Source: Methylorubrum salsuginis
GTDB lineage: Bacteria; Pseudomonadota; Alphaproteobacteria; Rhizobiales; Beijerinckiaceae
DNA: 64,000 bases
Assembly (NCBI RefSeq): GCF_900114375.1
Contig: NZ_FOSV01000016.1
Location: 56,081-120,080, forward strand
Direction of reading: 5' to 3'
In this document: in pieces, positions 36,588 through 44,334 of the stretch
How positions within the stretch are numbered: the first letter of the stretch is position 1
Layout of the letters: each line of letters begins with the position of its first letter
The notes under the pieces: generated by a model
What the model was told of the DNA's origin: nothing
Seen by the model: the letters and a program-made list of their open reading frames with translations, nothing else
The model's database searches: none
Translations under genes and position numbers: made by a program

Positions 36588-37931
36588 TCACGCGGGCATC
36601 GGAACGGTGGCACGGGCGCGTAGGCCGTTCCCCGTGCCGGTCAACGACAGGCTCCCGCCGAGCGCGGCGAGCCGGGCGCGGATGCCGGTGAGCCCGCGCC
36701 CCGGCGCCGTCAGCGCGCGGGCGGCATCGCCCCCGCCGTCGTCGTCCACGGTCAGCACCGTCGCCCCGGTCGCGGTTTCGAGGCGCACGAAGACCCGGCT
36801 CGGGCGGCCGTGGCGCAGCGCGTTGGTCAGCAATTCCTGCGCGATCCGGTAGAGGCTCGCCGACGCCTCCGGCGACCCCTCGAACCGACCGTCCGGCGCG
36901 TCGAGATGGAGGACGGGCCCGCCCCGGACATGGTCCTGCCACTGCGCGACGAGGTCGTGCAACGCCGCGAACAGTCCGGTCTCGGCGAGGTCCGGCAATT
37001 CCAGGCGGGCCAGGGCGCCGCGCAGGCTCTCGCGCATGGTCGCGACCACGGCCTCGATCCCGCGGGCATCCTCGCGCAGGTCGTCGCGATCCGCGGGCGC
37101 CGCCGCCTCGATGGCCGCCGCGCGGGCGCCGGCCGCTGCGAGGCACTGGCCGAAGGCGTCGTGCAGGTCGCGGGCCAGCCCCTGCCGCTCCTCCTCCTGC
37201 ACCGCGACGAGGCGCCTGAGGAGGTCGCCGCGCTCGGCTTCCGCCGCGCCGAGCCGATCCGCGAGGCGGTTGCAGGCCTGGGCGATCCGGTCGAACTCGG
37301 CGACGGCGAAGCGCGGCAGGGAAGTCGGCGCGCCCGCGTCGAGGCGCTCCAGCCCCCGCACGATTCGGGCCGCCGGCGCGACGAGGCGCAACGTGGCGAT
37401 CCAGCCGAGCCCGGCGGCGGCGGCCGTCAGAACCAGGGCCACGCATCCGCTGAGCCGGACCTCCCGCCACAGGCGCGCGGCGGCCGCTTCCCGGTCGGGC
37501 CAGGCGGCGACCTGGCCGATGGTGCGGCCGCGATAGAGGATCGTCCGCTCCATGGCGGATTCGGCGCCCGGAGCGACCAGGACGCGCAGCCAGCCGGGCG
37601 CCGCGCCGAGCCCGTCCCAATCGCCGCAGAAGCGGCGGGGCGTCTCGGCGCCGAGGCGGATCTCGGCGCAGATGCCGGGCAGCAGCGTGAGGATCGCGGG
37701 CGCCGCGGACGCCGGTTCGCCCGCGAGCCTCTGAGGGGGGCCCGCGCTGCCGAGTCCCGGCTGGCGCCCGAACTGCGCGGCGATCCGCTCGGCCGAGATG
37801 GCGGCCTCGCTCCGCAATCCGCCCTGCGCCTCCCGGACGGTCCAGGCGACGGCGCCCGCGAGGCAGAGGACGGCGACGAGGACGAGACGCAGGCCGAGAT
37901 GCGCGGCGAGGGTCATGGCGAGCAAGGGCAC
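36588..37931 (-). CDS. Membrane sensor histidine kinase (NarX/DegS type)
   Basis: 447-residue sensor with two membrane spans (about residues 10-30 and 160-182) bracketing a periplasmic domain of about 130 residues. A HAMP-like linker follows, then a HisKA_3 dimerisation domain with the phospho-accepting His256 in ARDLHDAFGQ. The ATP-binding domain has N-box RIAQELLTNALRHG and VDDDGGG. This class pairs with NarL-type regulators, as here. GTG 37931 is used; ATG 37916 is also possible. The periplasmic domain resembles nothing I can name, so the stimulus is unknown. Confidence 0.93.
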   Translation of the reverse strand: MPLLAMTLAAHLGLRLVLVAVLCLAGAVAWTVREAQGGLRSEAAISAERIAAQFGRQPGLGSAGPPQRLAGEPASAAPAILTLLPGICAEIRLGAETPRRFCGDWDGLGAAPGWLRVLVAPGAESAMERTILYRGRTIGQVAAWPDREAAAARLWREVRLSGCVALVLTAAAAGLGWIATLRLVAPAARIVRGLERLDAGAPTSLPRFAVAEFDRIAQACNRLADRLGAAEAERGDLLRRLVAVQEEERQGLARDLHDAFGQCLAAAGARAAAIEAAAPADRDDLREDARGIEAVVATMRESLRGALARLELPDLAETGLFAALHDLVAQWQDHVRGGPVLHLDAPDGRFEGSPEASASLYRIAQELLTNALRHGRPSRVFVRLETATGATVLTVDDDGGGDAARALTAPGRGLTGIRARLAALGGSLSLTGTGNGLRARATVPMPA

Positions 37932-38090
37932 TTCCGTGGAGAGGCGGACCCGGATTGGGCACCCGGACGACCGCGCGACGCAAGCCGATGCGGCGAGGAT
38001 CGGGAAGAATGCCCGGCTCAGGCGGGAACCGCGCCCTGGCCCGGCCGGGCCGTCCCGTCAGGATGGCCCGTCCCTCCAACGAGGTCTCCG

Positions 38091-38999
38091 ATGCCCGTTC
38101 CGTTCACCCGCCGCAGCTTGCTTGCCGCCTCCGCGCTCCTGCCGCTGAGCCTGACCCGCCTCGCCGCCGCCCCCGATCCCGGTCCCTGGCGGGTTGGAGG
38201 GTTCACGGTGATCCGGCTGGAGGACGGGCTGTTTCCCCTCGAGCCCCCTATGATCCCCGGCGCCGAGAGCGCCGCCGGACGGGCCTTGCTCGACGGTGCC
38301 GGGCTCTCCCCCGACGGCCCTTCTCCCGAGCCGGTCAACGCGTTCCTGATCCGCCGCGGCGAGCGGCATTGGCTGTTGGACGCCGGCTGCGGCACGGTGT
38401 TCGGGCCGGATTTCGACCGGGTGAGCGCGGCGCTCGCGGCGCAGGGCGTGCGTCCGGATCAGGTCGAGACGGTCTGGTTGAGCCATCTCCACGCCGATCA
38501 TGCGGGCGGCCTGCTCACGCCGCAGCGGCAGGCGCGCTTCGCCCAGGCCGAACTCGTGGTCCAGGAGCGGGAGGCCGCCTTCTGGTCGGATGCGGGCGCG
38601 CGGGCGAATGCCGCCACGGCTCTCGCCCCGATGTTCGACACGGCGCAGGCCGTGCTCGCCGCCTATGCCGGGCGGGTGCGTCGCATCGCGGGCGAGGCGG
38701 AACTCACGGACGGCATCCGGGCCGTGCCGCTCCCCGGTCACACGCCGGGGCATATGGGCGTGCTGATCGTCGACGGCGCGGAGCGGCTACTGATCTGGGG
38801 CGACGTGATCCACTCGCGGCTACTGCAGATGCCCCATCCCGACTGGACGGTGATCTGGGACGCCGACCCGGCTCAGGCGATGGCGACGCGCCGCCGGCTT
38901 CTCGACCGCGCCGCGAGCGAAGGTTGGCCGGTGGCCGGCATGCACATGGCCGTCGCCGGCCGGATCGAGCGGGACGGAGCGGGCTACCGGTTGACGTGA
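38091..38999 (+). CDS. Tat-exported metallo-beta-lactamase-fold hydrolase
   Basis: A 302-residue periplasmic metallohydrolase. The N-terminus TRRSLLAASALLPLSL is a twin-arginine-type signal. The metal motif HLHADHAGG and the downstream PLPGHTPGHMGVLI give the two-metal site, and DVIHSRLLQMPHPDW carries the bridging aspartate region. Start ATG 38091 has GAGGTCTCC upstream. This group includes lactonases, quorum-quenching enzymes and other esterases; the substrate cannot be assigned. It is divergent from the two-component pair, with 159 bases between. Confidence 0.9.
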   Translation: MPVPFTRRSLLAASALLPLSLTRLAAAPDPGPWRVGGFTVIRLEDGLFPLEPPMIPGAESAAGRALLDGAGLSPDGPSPEPVNAFLIRRGERHWLLDAGCGTVFGPDFDRVSAALAAQGVRPDQVETVWLSHLHADHAGGLLTPQRQARFAQAELVVQEREAAFWSDAGARANAATALAPMFDTAQAVLAAYAGRVRRIAGEAELTDGIRAVPLPGHTPGHMGVLIVDGAERLLIWGDVIHSRLLQMPHPDWTVIWDADPAQAMATRRRLLDRAASEGWPVAGMHMAVAGRIERDGAGYRLT

Positions 39000-39009
39000 C
39001 GAGTGGGAT

Positions 39010-39921
39010 TCAGCGCCGACACTCCGCCTCGCCCTTGCCCTTGTCCTTCTCTTTGTCCTTGGGCAGGTCGAGCTGGGTCAGGTTCCCCGAGATGGCGAAA
39101 TCGCCGTAATCGAGGTTGAGGCGACCGCTGACCCCGTTCTCGTAGAGGTCGAAGGTCAGCGTGTAGATCGGGGTACGCTCGCCCTCCCCGGCCGTGAAGT
39201 AGCTTAGCGTCACCGGCCAGCGGCGCATGGAGGCGAAGTCGCCCTCGCGCAGCGGCTTGTCGCGCTCGGCCTCGGCGGCGGGGGCCGCGCTCGCCCGGCC
39301 GATGACGGCTAGCGTATCGTAGACCTTGCGGCCGTCGTCGGAGCCGTCGAACACCTTGGCGGAAACGGTCGTTTCCCCGGCCTTCGCCGCCTTGAGCAGG
39401 CGGATCATGTGGCGGACCGGAAAGAACACCTCGCCGGCGGACTGGAACTCGGCGCGCTTGGGCTCCTTCAGCTTCACCGTCAAAGCCTGGGCCGTGGCCT
39501 CCGCGGTGCCGTCGACTGGGGGCGACGGCGCGTTGTTCATGAGCGTCGCGGTGCGGAATCGGAAGTTGGCGCCGTCCCCGCTCTCGAAGGTGGTGTTGCG
39601 CAGGTCGGACGTGCGGTTTCCGGATTCCGAGGAGTCGAGCAGCGTGACCTGCCGGGTCTGCATGGTGAAGCCGCGGCAGGCATCGCCCGAGAAATCGATG
39701 ACGATACGCCCACGCACGCCTTCCACCGCCCGCGTGCCCTCGGATTTGGCGAGCGACAGGTCGTAGACCGCCCGGTGATTGGTGAGGTGGATCGGTGCCT
39801 CGTCCGGAACGGGGGCGGCGGGCCCGGCCGCCGCGGCGCCCGTCACCGCAGACGTCACGGCACCCGTCGCCAGGAGCGGCGCGGCGAGGATGAGAAAGGC
39901 CGGTGCGAGGCGCAGACGCAT
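39010..39921 (-). CDS. eipB: Cell-envelope integrity protein EipB family (DUF1849)
   Basis: Periplasmic protein of the EipB family, which in Brucella supports envelope stability. The 303-residue product has a signal peptide (LAPAFLILAAPLLATGAV), the family opener HRAVYDLSLAKSEGTRAVEGVRG, and a spiral beta-sheet-like body. Two cysteines, one in DACRGF and one at the C-terminus in EAECRR, match the conserved EipB disulfide. A Lys/Glu-rich linker (PKDKEKDKGKGE) precedes the last cysteine. Start ATG 39921. It ends 11 bases from the convergent metallo-hydrolase gene. Confidence 0.85.
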   Translation of the reverse strand: MRLRLAPAFLILAAPLLATGAVTSAVTGAAAAGPAAPVPDEAPIHLTNHRAVYDLSLAKSEGTRAVEGVRGRIVIDFSGDACRGFTMQTRQVTLLDSSESGNRTSDLRNTTFESGDGANFRFRTATLMNNAPSPPVDGTAEATAQALTVKLKEPKRAEFQSAGEVFFPVRHMIRLLKAAKAGETTVSAKVFDGSDDGRKVYDTLAVIGRASAAPAAEAERDKPLREGDFASMRRWPVTLSYFTAGEGERTPIYTLTFDLYENGVSGRLNLDYGDFAISGNLTQLDLPKDKEKDKGKGEAECRR

Positions 39922-40486
39922 GCGAACTCCGAAGACATCGGGCCGGTCGCGGCGACCGGATGCCCGAGAGATAGTCGAAGCGTCCGATCCGGCAAATGGA
40001 TGGCCCGCACCGGAAAAGTGCGGCCGGCGTGCCATGCCACGCAAAAATCGTCCCGATCCCGGCTTGCGCCCACGGCCCTCCGGATCGGCGGCGGTAGGGC
40101 CCCCCGGGGCGGCCGGGAGACGCTGCGGCGCAGGCCATTCGGGGAGGAGGAGCGTGACTGCAGCGTTATCCGGATCGGTAAAATTGTCGATGTTTGACAG
40201 GGGTTTGGCGGAATCGACGGTGTCCGGTGTCCATCCCGGGCGACCCGGCGCCGCCCTCATGCCGATTGATGGTGGAAACCGCCGCTCGGCCCGTCGCGAC
40301 CCTTGCTCCGCGGCCGAGCTGTCCTGTAGTCTTCGATCGTTGCCGAGGGGGGCTTCGGCTTTTTGTTAACCGATCTGTGCAGGCCCGCCGCGGCGGTCCT
40401 CACGAGGCGGGTTTGCGCCATGGGCTGCGGTCCGGGTCGGTTGAATTTTCTCGGTCTTGGCAGGCCGGAACGCGGTGGAGGGGGCA
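39922..40486. other. Divergent regulatory region, eipB / gcrA
   Basis: 565 bases with no supported gene. Visible items are a TTGACA hexamer at 40194-40199, one GANTC (GAATC) site at 40211-40215, and a TTAACC half-site near 40366. GANTC is the CcrM methylation site through which GcrA acts, but a single site can occur by chance. Confidence 0.45.
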
Positions 40487-41041
40487 ATGACGGAAGCGGT
40501 CCCGAGCTGGACGGACGAGCGCGTGGAGCTGCTTCGCCGTCTATGGGATGACGGGCTCAGCGCCAGCCAGATCGCGCTTCAGCTCGGCGGCGTCTCCCGC
40601 AACGCCGTGATCGGCAAGGTGCACCGCCTCGGTCTGGCCGGACGCGTGAAGCCCATCGGTCCCGCCGTCAACGGCCGCAGCCAGGAGGACATCGAGGTCG
40701 CGGTGGCCGTGATCGTCGAGGAGCCGACCCTGCCGGAGCCGCCCGCGATCGTCACGCATCGCCCCGCCCCGGACTTTCCGCTGGAGCCGGCGGTTGCGGC
40801 CGCGCCGCAGCCTCCGGCCGCATCCCAGCCGGTGGCGCTCGCGGTGTCCGAGCGCGTCACCATCATGGACCTGCGGGAATCGATGTGCCGCTGGCCGATG
40901 GGCGACCCCACCAAGCCGGATTTCCGGTTCTGCGGCGGTCGCGCCATCACCGGTCTGCCCTACTGCACCCAGCACGCCCAGATCGCCTACCAGCCCGCCA
41001 CCGAGCGCAAGCGCGACCGCCGCGTCGCCGGGATGCGCTAG
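40487..41041 (+). CDS. gcrA: Cell-cycle regulator GcrA
   Basis: Alphaproteobacterial transcription factor that binds sigma-70 and activates promoters carrying CcrM-methylated GANTC. The 184-residue product has the diagnostic N-terminal helix-turn-helix WTDERVELLRRLWDDGLSAS and SRNAVIGKVHRLGL. The middle is variable and Pro/Ala-rich. The conserved C-terminal sigma-binding domain reads CRWPMGDP...FCGG....GLPYCTQHA. Start ATG 40487 is preceded by GGAGGGGGCA. Copy C of the dispersed repeat follows the stop directly. Confidence 0.96.
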   Translation: MTEAVPSWTDERVELLRRLWDDGLSASQIALQLGGVSRNAVIGKVHRLGLAGRVKPIGPAVNGRSQEDIEVAVAVIVEEPTLPEPPAIVTHRPAPDFPLEPAVAAAPQPPAASQPVALAVSERVTIMDLRESMCRWPMGDPTKPDFRFCGGRAITGLPYCTQHAQIAYQPATERKRDRRVAGMR

Positions 41042-41119
41042 AGCATCGGCCCGAAAGGTGGGAACCGGCTTTCGGAAAAAAGCCGATGCGGCACAAGAAC
41101 GGAGAGCATCGGGCCGGCA
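41042..41119. repeat. Dispersed two-hairpin intergenic element, copy C (shortened)
   Basis: AGCATCGGCCCGAAAGG...CCGGCTTTCGG, then AAAAAAG inserted, then CCGATGCGGCACAAGAAC and GAGAGCATCG. The first hairpin is present with an A-rich interruption; the second keeps only its left arm. It follows the gcrA stop immediately. Confidence 0.8.
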
Positions 41120-41207
41120 GGGGAGCGGCTTCAGGAAGGCCGTTGAAACTAGAGCTTAGCGCCTCGTGCTGGATGCGATGTCCCGCACGAAGTTCTCGGC
41201 GCGTCGC

Positions 41208-41414
41208 TCACACCTCCGGGGGCCCACCCACCGCGGCGACCAACGCGGCGGCGACTTCCTGAATCTTGGCGCGTGCGCTGCGTTCGATCTCCTCGCGGCT
41301 TAGCTTCTCGGTCGGCACCACCACGACGCCGCTGATGCGGCCGTGCTCGGACAGGAGCGTGAAGTTGAATCGCCCGGAGCGGCTTCGGCGAACGACGTAG
41401 TGCGGAATCGACAC
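41208..41414 (-). CDS. Small hypothetical protein (68 aa)
   Basis: A 68-residue protein with a basic beta-like N-terminal part (PHYVVRRSRSGRFNFTLL) and a helical C-terminal half (SREEIERSARAKIQEVAAAL). The start is GTG 41414; a GGAAGGG stretch lies about ten bases upstream. Codon pattern supports coding. No family recognised. It is 109 bases downstream of the Rieske oxygenase gene on the same strand. Confidence 0.55.
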   Translation of the reverse strand: MSIPHYVVRRSRSGRFNFTLLSEHGRISGVVVVPTEKLSREEIERSARAKIQEVAAALVAAVGGPPEV

Positions 41415-41523
41415 GCGCGATGACCCTTCCGGGGGAGAGCGCAGCGCCCATCGCGCCGCGGTTCCCGATACGGGCTGCGGCTCGGAGAAGTTTCGGCCTG
41501 CCTGCGGAATTCGGCGCGGCGCC

Positions 41524-42606
41524 TTACGAGCGCCAGCGCAGTTCCTGTCGGGTCAGCGGGTTGTCGAACGCCCTCCCCTCGCGCGCCGCTTCCAGCGCTT
41601 CGCGCTTCAGCCGAAAATACCATTGCGAGGGCAGGTCGCCCTGGCCGAGCAGGACCATGGTCGGCTTGCGGTCGAGGCCGGCCTGCGCATGTTGGAGCAC
41701 CTGCTGGTCCTGGGTCAGGAACTGGCGCATCAGCGGGCGGGCGAGCGGCTTCAGCAGGTTGAGGGCCGGCATGCTCCAGTAGAGCGCGTTGGTCAGCATC
41801 GTCCGGTTGGCCGAAAGCGGCGTCGCGAAGGTGTAGTTCGCCACCCGCTTCTCGCCGGCTGCGATCCGCTCCAGCCGCACGCCCGGCAGGCGGAACTCGA
41901 TCTCGACCTCGGGCACGCCGCCGAGCAGCCGATAGACCGGCGAACTTTTCGTGGTCGCGTGGCTCGTCATGACGAAGCCGTGCGGCACCGGCTGGAAGGT
42001 CTTCACCTTCTCCCGCAGCTCCTTCGACGGGCGGAACCACCACGAATCGTGGACGAAGGCGACGTGGCCGGGATCGACGAGGCTCAGCGTCGTCAGGTCG
42101 AACGAGGCCTCGACCTCCAATTCCACCACGAGGCTGCCCGCGGGTGTGAAGCCGAGTTCGGGCAAAGCCGGCACGGCGGCCGGGTCGGAGGGGCCGAGAT
42201 GCGGGTTGACCCAGAGGAAGCCCGCGCTCTCGCGGATCGGAAAGCGCTGGACCGCGATGCGCGAGAAGTCGGAGGCGTCGTGCGAAGATAAGGTCGGCAC
42301 GTCGCGGCAACGCCCGTCCGTGCCGAAGCGCCAGCCGTGGAACGGGCACATCAGCGTGTCGCCGTCGAACTTGCCCCTGGAGAGCGCCATGCCGCGATGG
42401 GGGCAGCGGTCGCGCAGCGCGAACAGCGCGCCGTCACTTCCCCGACCGAGCACCACCTGCTCGCCGTTGAGCGCCACCGCCCGCATTTTGCCGCCCGCGA
42501 TGCTGGCGGCTCGGCCGACGCAGTACCACGCGTTGGACAGCGGCTCGCGCATCGCCTTCGGATCGAGGCTGTCGTCGGAGGCGCGCGGGGCGGCGGCTGT
42601 GTGCAT
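41524..42606 (-). CDS. Rieske non-heme iron oxygenase, alpha subunit
   Basis: 360-residue ring-hydroxylating-type oxygenase. The Rieske [2Fe-2S] ligands are in CPHRGMAL and CPFHGW (C-x-H ... C-x2-H), about residues 68-90. The mononuclear iron site is DPGHVAFVH (D-x2-H-x4-H). It lacks adjacent ferredoxin or reductase genes, so electrons come from elsewhere. Overall length and motif style resemble vanillate O-demethylase or pheophorbide a oxygenase-like enzymes, but the substrate cannot be assigned. Start ATG 42606 is chosen because the N-terminus aligns there; an ATG at 42669 is in frame. No clear ribosome site is visible. Confidence 0.87.
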   Translation of the reverse strand: MHTAAAPRASDDSLDPKAMREPLSNAWYCVGRAASIAGGKMRAVALNGEQVVLGRGSDGALFALRDRCPHRGMALSRGKFDGDTLMCPFHGWRFGTDGRCRDVPTLSSHDASDFSRIAVQRFPIRESAGFLWVNPHLGPSDPAAVPALPELGFTPAGSLVVELEVEASFDLTTLSLVDPGHVAFVHDSWWFRPSKELREKVKTFQPVPHGFVMTSHATTKSSPVYRLLGGVPEVEIEFRLPGVRLERIAAGEKRVANYTFATPLSANRTMLTNALYWSMPALNLLKPLARPLMRQFLTQDQQVLQHAQAGLDRKPTMVLLGQGDLPSQWYFRLKREALEAAREGRAFDNPLTRQELRWRS

Positions 42607-42696
42607 CGTCGGGCCATCGGTGGTGGCGATGGCCGTTTTTAGGCGGTGGCGACGGGCCGTGTCAGCCACGCATCGGGCGATCGGCTTGGCCGAGGG

Positions 42697-43200
42697 TCAT
42701 GGTGCGGTGCGCGGCGATGGTCGGAAAAGCTCGACGACGGAACTCGCCATGAGCCGACCGAGCACCATTCCGGCAGGAATGCCGGAACCAGCCATGCATA
42801 AGAAGCAAACAGTGCCAAATGAGAATATTTCTATAGTTTTTTGGTTTTGTATGCTTGCGTATATATGATAGGGAAGCATAGGGCTCGTGGTGATTCCACC
42901 AGCAATTCCGCCTACATTTACAAAAAACTTTCGCCTATCCCATTTCTTTTGGAAGCGATCCGAGAATATCTTTCCGCTTACAATAAGCGATATGAAGGTC
43001 GGTATCGGCAACCAGAATAAGAATCCAGGGAACTCAGTTGGTATGATTGGAACATACATAAAGAAAAGCAATGCAAGTGCCGGTGAAAAGATATGCAAAA
43101 TTGGCATCATTGCAACGACCAACCCCACATAAACGGCCGCAATATAAGCGAACGCGAATTTAGCGCATATCTTCAACGCGCGTTTCATGAGAGCAGACAT
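42697..43200 (-). CDS. Low-GC multi-span membrane protein, unknown
   Basis: 167-residue integral membrane protein with about four hydrophobic segments (for example YVGLVVAMMPILHIFSPALAL, PGFLFWLPIPTFISLIVSG). No family recognised. The gene has many A/T third positions and runs such as ATTTCTATAGTTTTTTGG, unlike all neighbours, which suggests recent acquisition. ATG 43200 is chosen; ATG 43188 (MKRALK) is equally plausible, and neither has a good ribosome site. No mobile-element genes flank it. It is followed by the Rieske gene region on the same strand. Confidence 0.65.
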   Translation of the reverse strand: MSALMKRALKICAKFAFAYIAAVYVGLVVAMMPILHIFSPALALLFFMYVPIIPTEFPGFLFWLPIPTFISLIVSGKIFSDRFQKKWDRRKFFVNVGGIAGGITTSPMLPYHIYASIQNQKTIEIFSFGTVCFLCMAGSGIPAGMVLGRLMASSVVELFRPSPRTAP

Positions 43201-43375
43201 CGTAATACAACACGAAGAATGGCGCGAAAACCGAGCATAAGACCCGCGGCGTACGCACGAAACAGCCGCCTCAAGCCGCATGACGCACCGCGGCGAGACA
43301 ACGCAGCGGACAAAGCCCCCGGGGGCTATCGCACCCCGAAAAACGTCCCTACCTTGGGGCTCCCAGCAACGAACG

Positions 43376-43390
43376 AAAGGAGGTGATCCA
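43376..43390 (+). promoter_or_regulatory. Extended Shine-Dalgarno, 16-nt match to 16S rRNA 3' tail
   Basis: AAAGGAGGTGATCCA, together with the first G of the following GTG, is the exact reverse complement of the 16S 3' end CTGGATCACCTCCTTT. Normal ribosome sites match 4-7 bases. Spacing from GGAGG to the GTG is seven bases, which is ideal. Confidence 0.85.
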
Positions 43391-43459
43391 GTGTCTCATT
43401 GTCATCAGCCGTCGCCGACGACCACGACCTGGACCGTTACCTCCCTCGTCTGCGCCTGA
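43391..43459 (+). CDS. Micro-ORF (22 aa) behind an extended Shine-Dalgarno
   Basis: GTG-initiated 22-codon reading frame. The peptide starts MSHCHQPSPTTTT and ends TWTVTSLVCA, with an N-terminal His-Cys-His and a second Cys near the C-terminus. It is too short for ordinary gene calling. Support is the 16-base match to the 16S rRNA tail placed at perfect spacing, and a strong plus-strand terminator 51 bases after its stop, which together define a compact transcription unit of about 180 bases. No downstream gene is on the same strand, so it is not an attenuator leader for an adjacent operon. It may encode a peptide, or the RNA itself may act by ribosome binding. Confidence 0.55.
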   Translation: MSHCHQPSPTTTTWTVTSLVCA

Positions 43460-43510
43460 CGCATTCGCGGGATCACGACAGGTTTCGTCGGGCCGACCGG
43501 TTCGACAATG

Positions 43511-43550
43511 GAAGGGCCGCTCCCGGTGAGGGAGCGGCCCTTCGCTTTTT
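43511..43550 (+). terminator. Strong rho-independent terminator of the micro-ORF unit
   Basis: Perfect 14-bp stem GAAGGGCCGCTCCC / GGGAGCGGCCCTTC with loop GGTGA, followed by GCTTTTT on the plus strand. It separates the micro-ORF from the convergent coiled-coil gene. Confidence 0.9.
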
Positions 43551-43568
43551 CTGGGGCAGCGCAGCAGT

Positions 43569-44096
43569 TCAGCGCTGCGCGGTCTGGAACAGCGGCGAGG
43601 CGAGCGCCTCGCAGCGGGCGCGCCACAGGTCGCGCTCGGCCCGGAGGTCCTCCATCTTGCCGACTTCCTCGGTGATGTGGGCGCGCAGCTCGCGCAGCTC
43701 GGCGGCGAGCAGAATCTGAAGTTCGTCGCGGCGCTCGGCCTCGAGCCGCAGCTTGGCCTTGAGCATCATGTTCTCGGCCATGATCTCGGCGAGTTCGTCG
43801 TCGGCGTCCTCGCCGGCCTTGGCGGCGGTGACGAGCCGCGGCGCCCACACGCCGCGGGCGTCCTCGGCGGCGGCCTCCTTGGCCTCTACCGTTGCGGCCG
43901 GCGCCGGCTCGACGGGGGCGGCCTCGACGATGCGCGGGCGCAGGGCCGGCTCGGCGACGGGCTCGGCACGCGCTTCGGACGGACGGGTCTCGGTGACCGC
44001 ACGCATGGCCGCGAGCCAATCGCGCAGGGGCGCGGCGGTGCCGGGGCCACGGAGGCCGGTGTCGGGGGTCGGAATCTGTCGCGCGGGGTCCGACAT
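43569..44096 (-). CDS. Hypothetical coiled-coil protein (175 aa)
   Basis: The N-terminal half is Ala/Pro/Glu-rich and probably disordered. Residues about 95-165 form a long charged helix with heptad character (ENMMLKAKLRLEAERRDELQ, ELRELRAHITEEVGKMEDLR). No known domain. It starts with ATG 44096 (MSDPARQIPTPDTG). Its stop lies close to the bidirectional-looking terminator at 43.5 kb. The architecture resembles adaptor or scaffold proteins, but no function can be assigned. Confidence 0.75.
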   Translation of the reverse strand: MSDPARQIPTPDTGLRGPGTAAPLRDWLAAMRAVTETRPSEARAEPVAEPALRPRIVEAAPVEPAPAATVEAKEAAAEDARGVWAPRLVTAAKAGEDADDELAEIMAENMMLKAKLRLEAERRDELQILLAAELRELRAHITEEVGKMEDLRAERDLWRARCEALASPLFQTAQR

Positions 44097-44275
44097 CGGG
44101 TTCGTCCTCAGGGCTCCGCCTTGCGGTGCGTGGGGGCATTTGGCCCGATTATGCTTAATGATCCGTAAAGTTTCTGCCCGCGGCGCCGGTGCAGCGATGG
44201 GACGCCCGAGACGTTCGCCCGGTCCTTCCCAGGCATCTTCGTTCGAGCCTTGATGATCTGATCCTTGGCGATGTG

Positions 44276-44290
44276 ATAATGTTACATTAT
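44276..44290. promoter_or_regulatory. Zur-like operator upstream of znuA
   Basis: ATAATGT-T-ACATTAT is a perfect 15-bp palindrome in an AT-rich island in otherwise GC-rich DNA. It has the form of alphaproteobacterial Zur/Fur-family operators and lies 45 bases upstream of the znuA start. Confidence 0.7.
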
Positions 44291-44334
44291 GCGGGGCCGA
44301 TCGAAAGCCGGAAGCGGGTGCGAGTGGGGCAGGG

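Noticed and set aside
40211..40215. GANTC site as evidence of CcrM control of gcrA
   Set aside because: A single 5-base motif is expected by chance in 565 bases; noted in the region entry but not claimed.
43376..43391. Fragment of a 16S rRNA gene on the minus strand
   Set aside because: The match to the 16S end stops after 16 bases; the preceding 16S bases (GCGG) and anything further 5' do not match. The placement ahead of a GTG and a terminator fits an extended ribosome site better.
43399..43719. 106-aa plus-strand frame starting at TTG 43399
   Set aside because: It runs through the terminator hairpin and into the antisense of the coiled-coil gene, with an Arg/Ser-rich composition typical of shadows.
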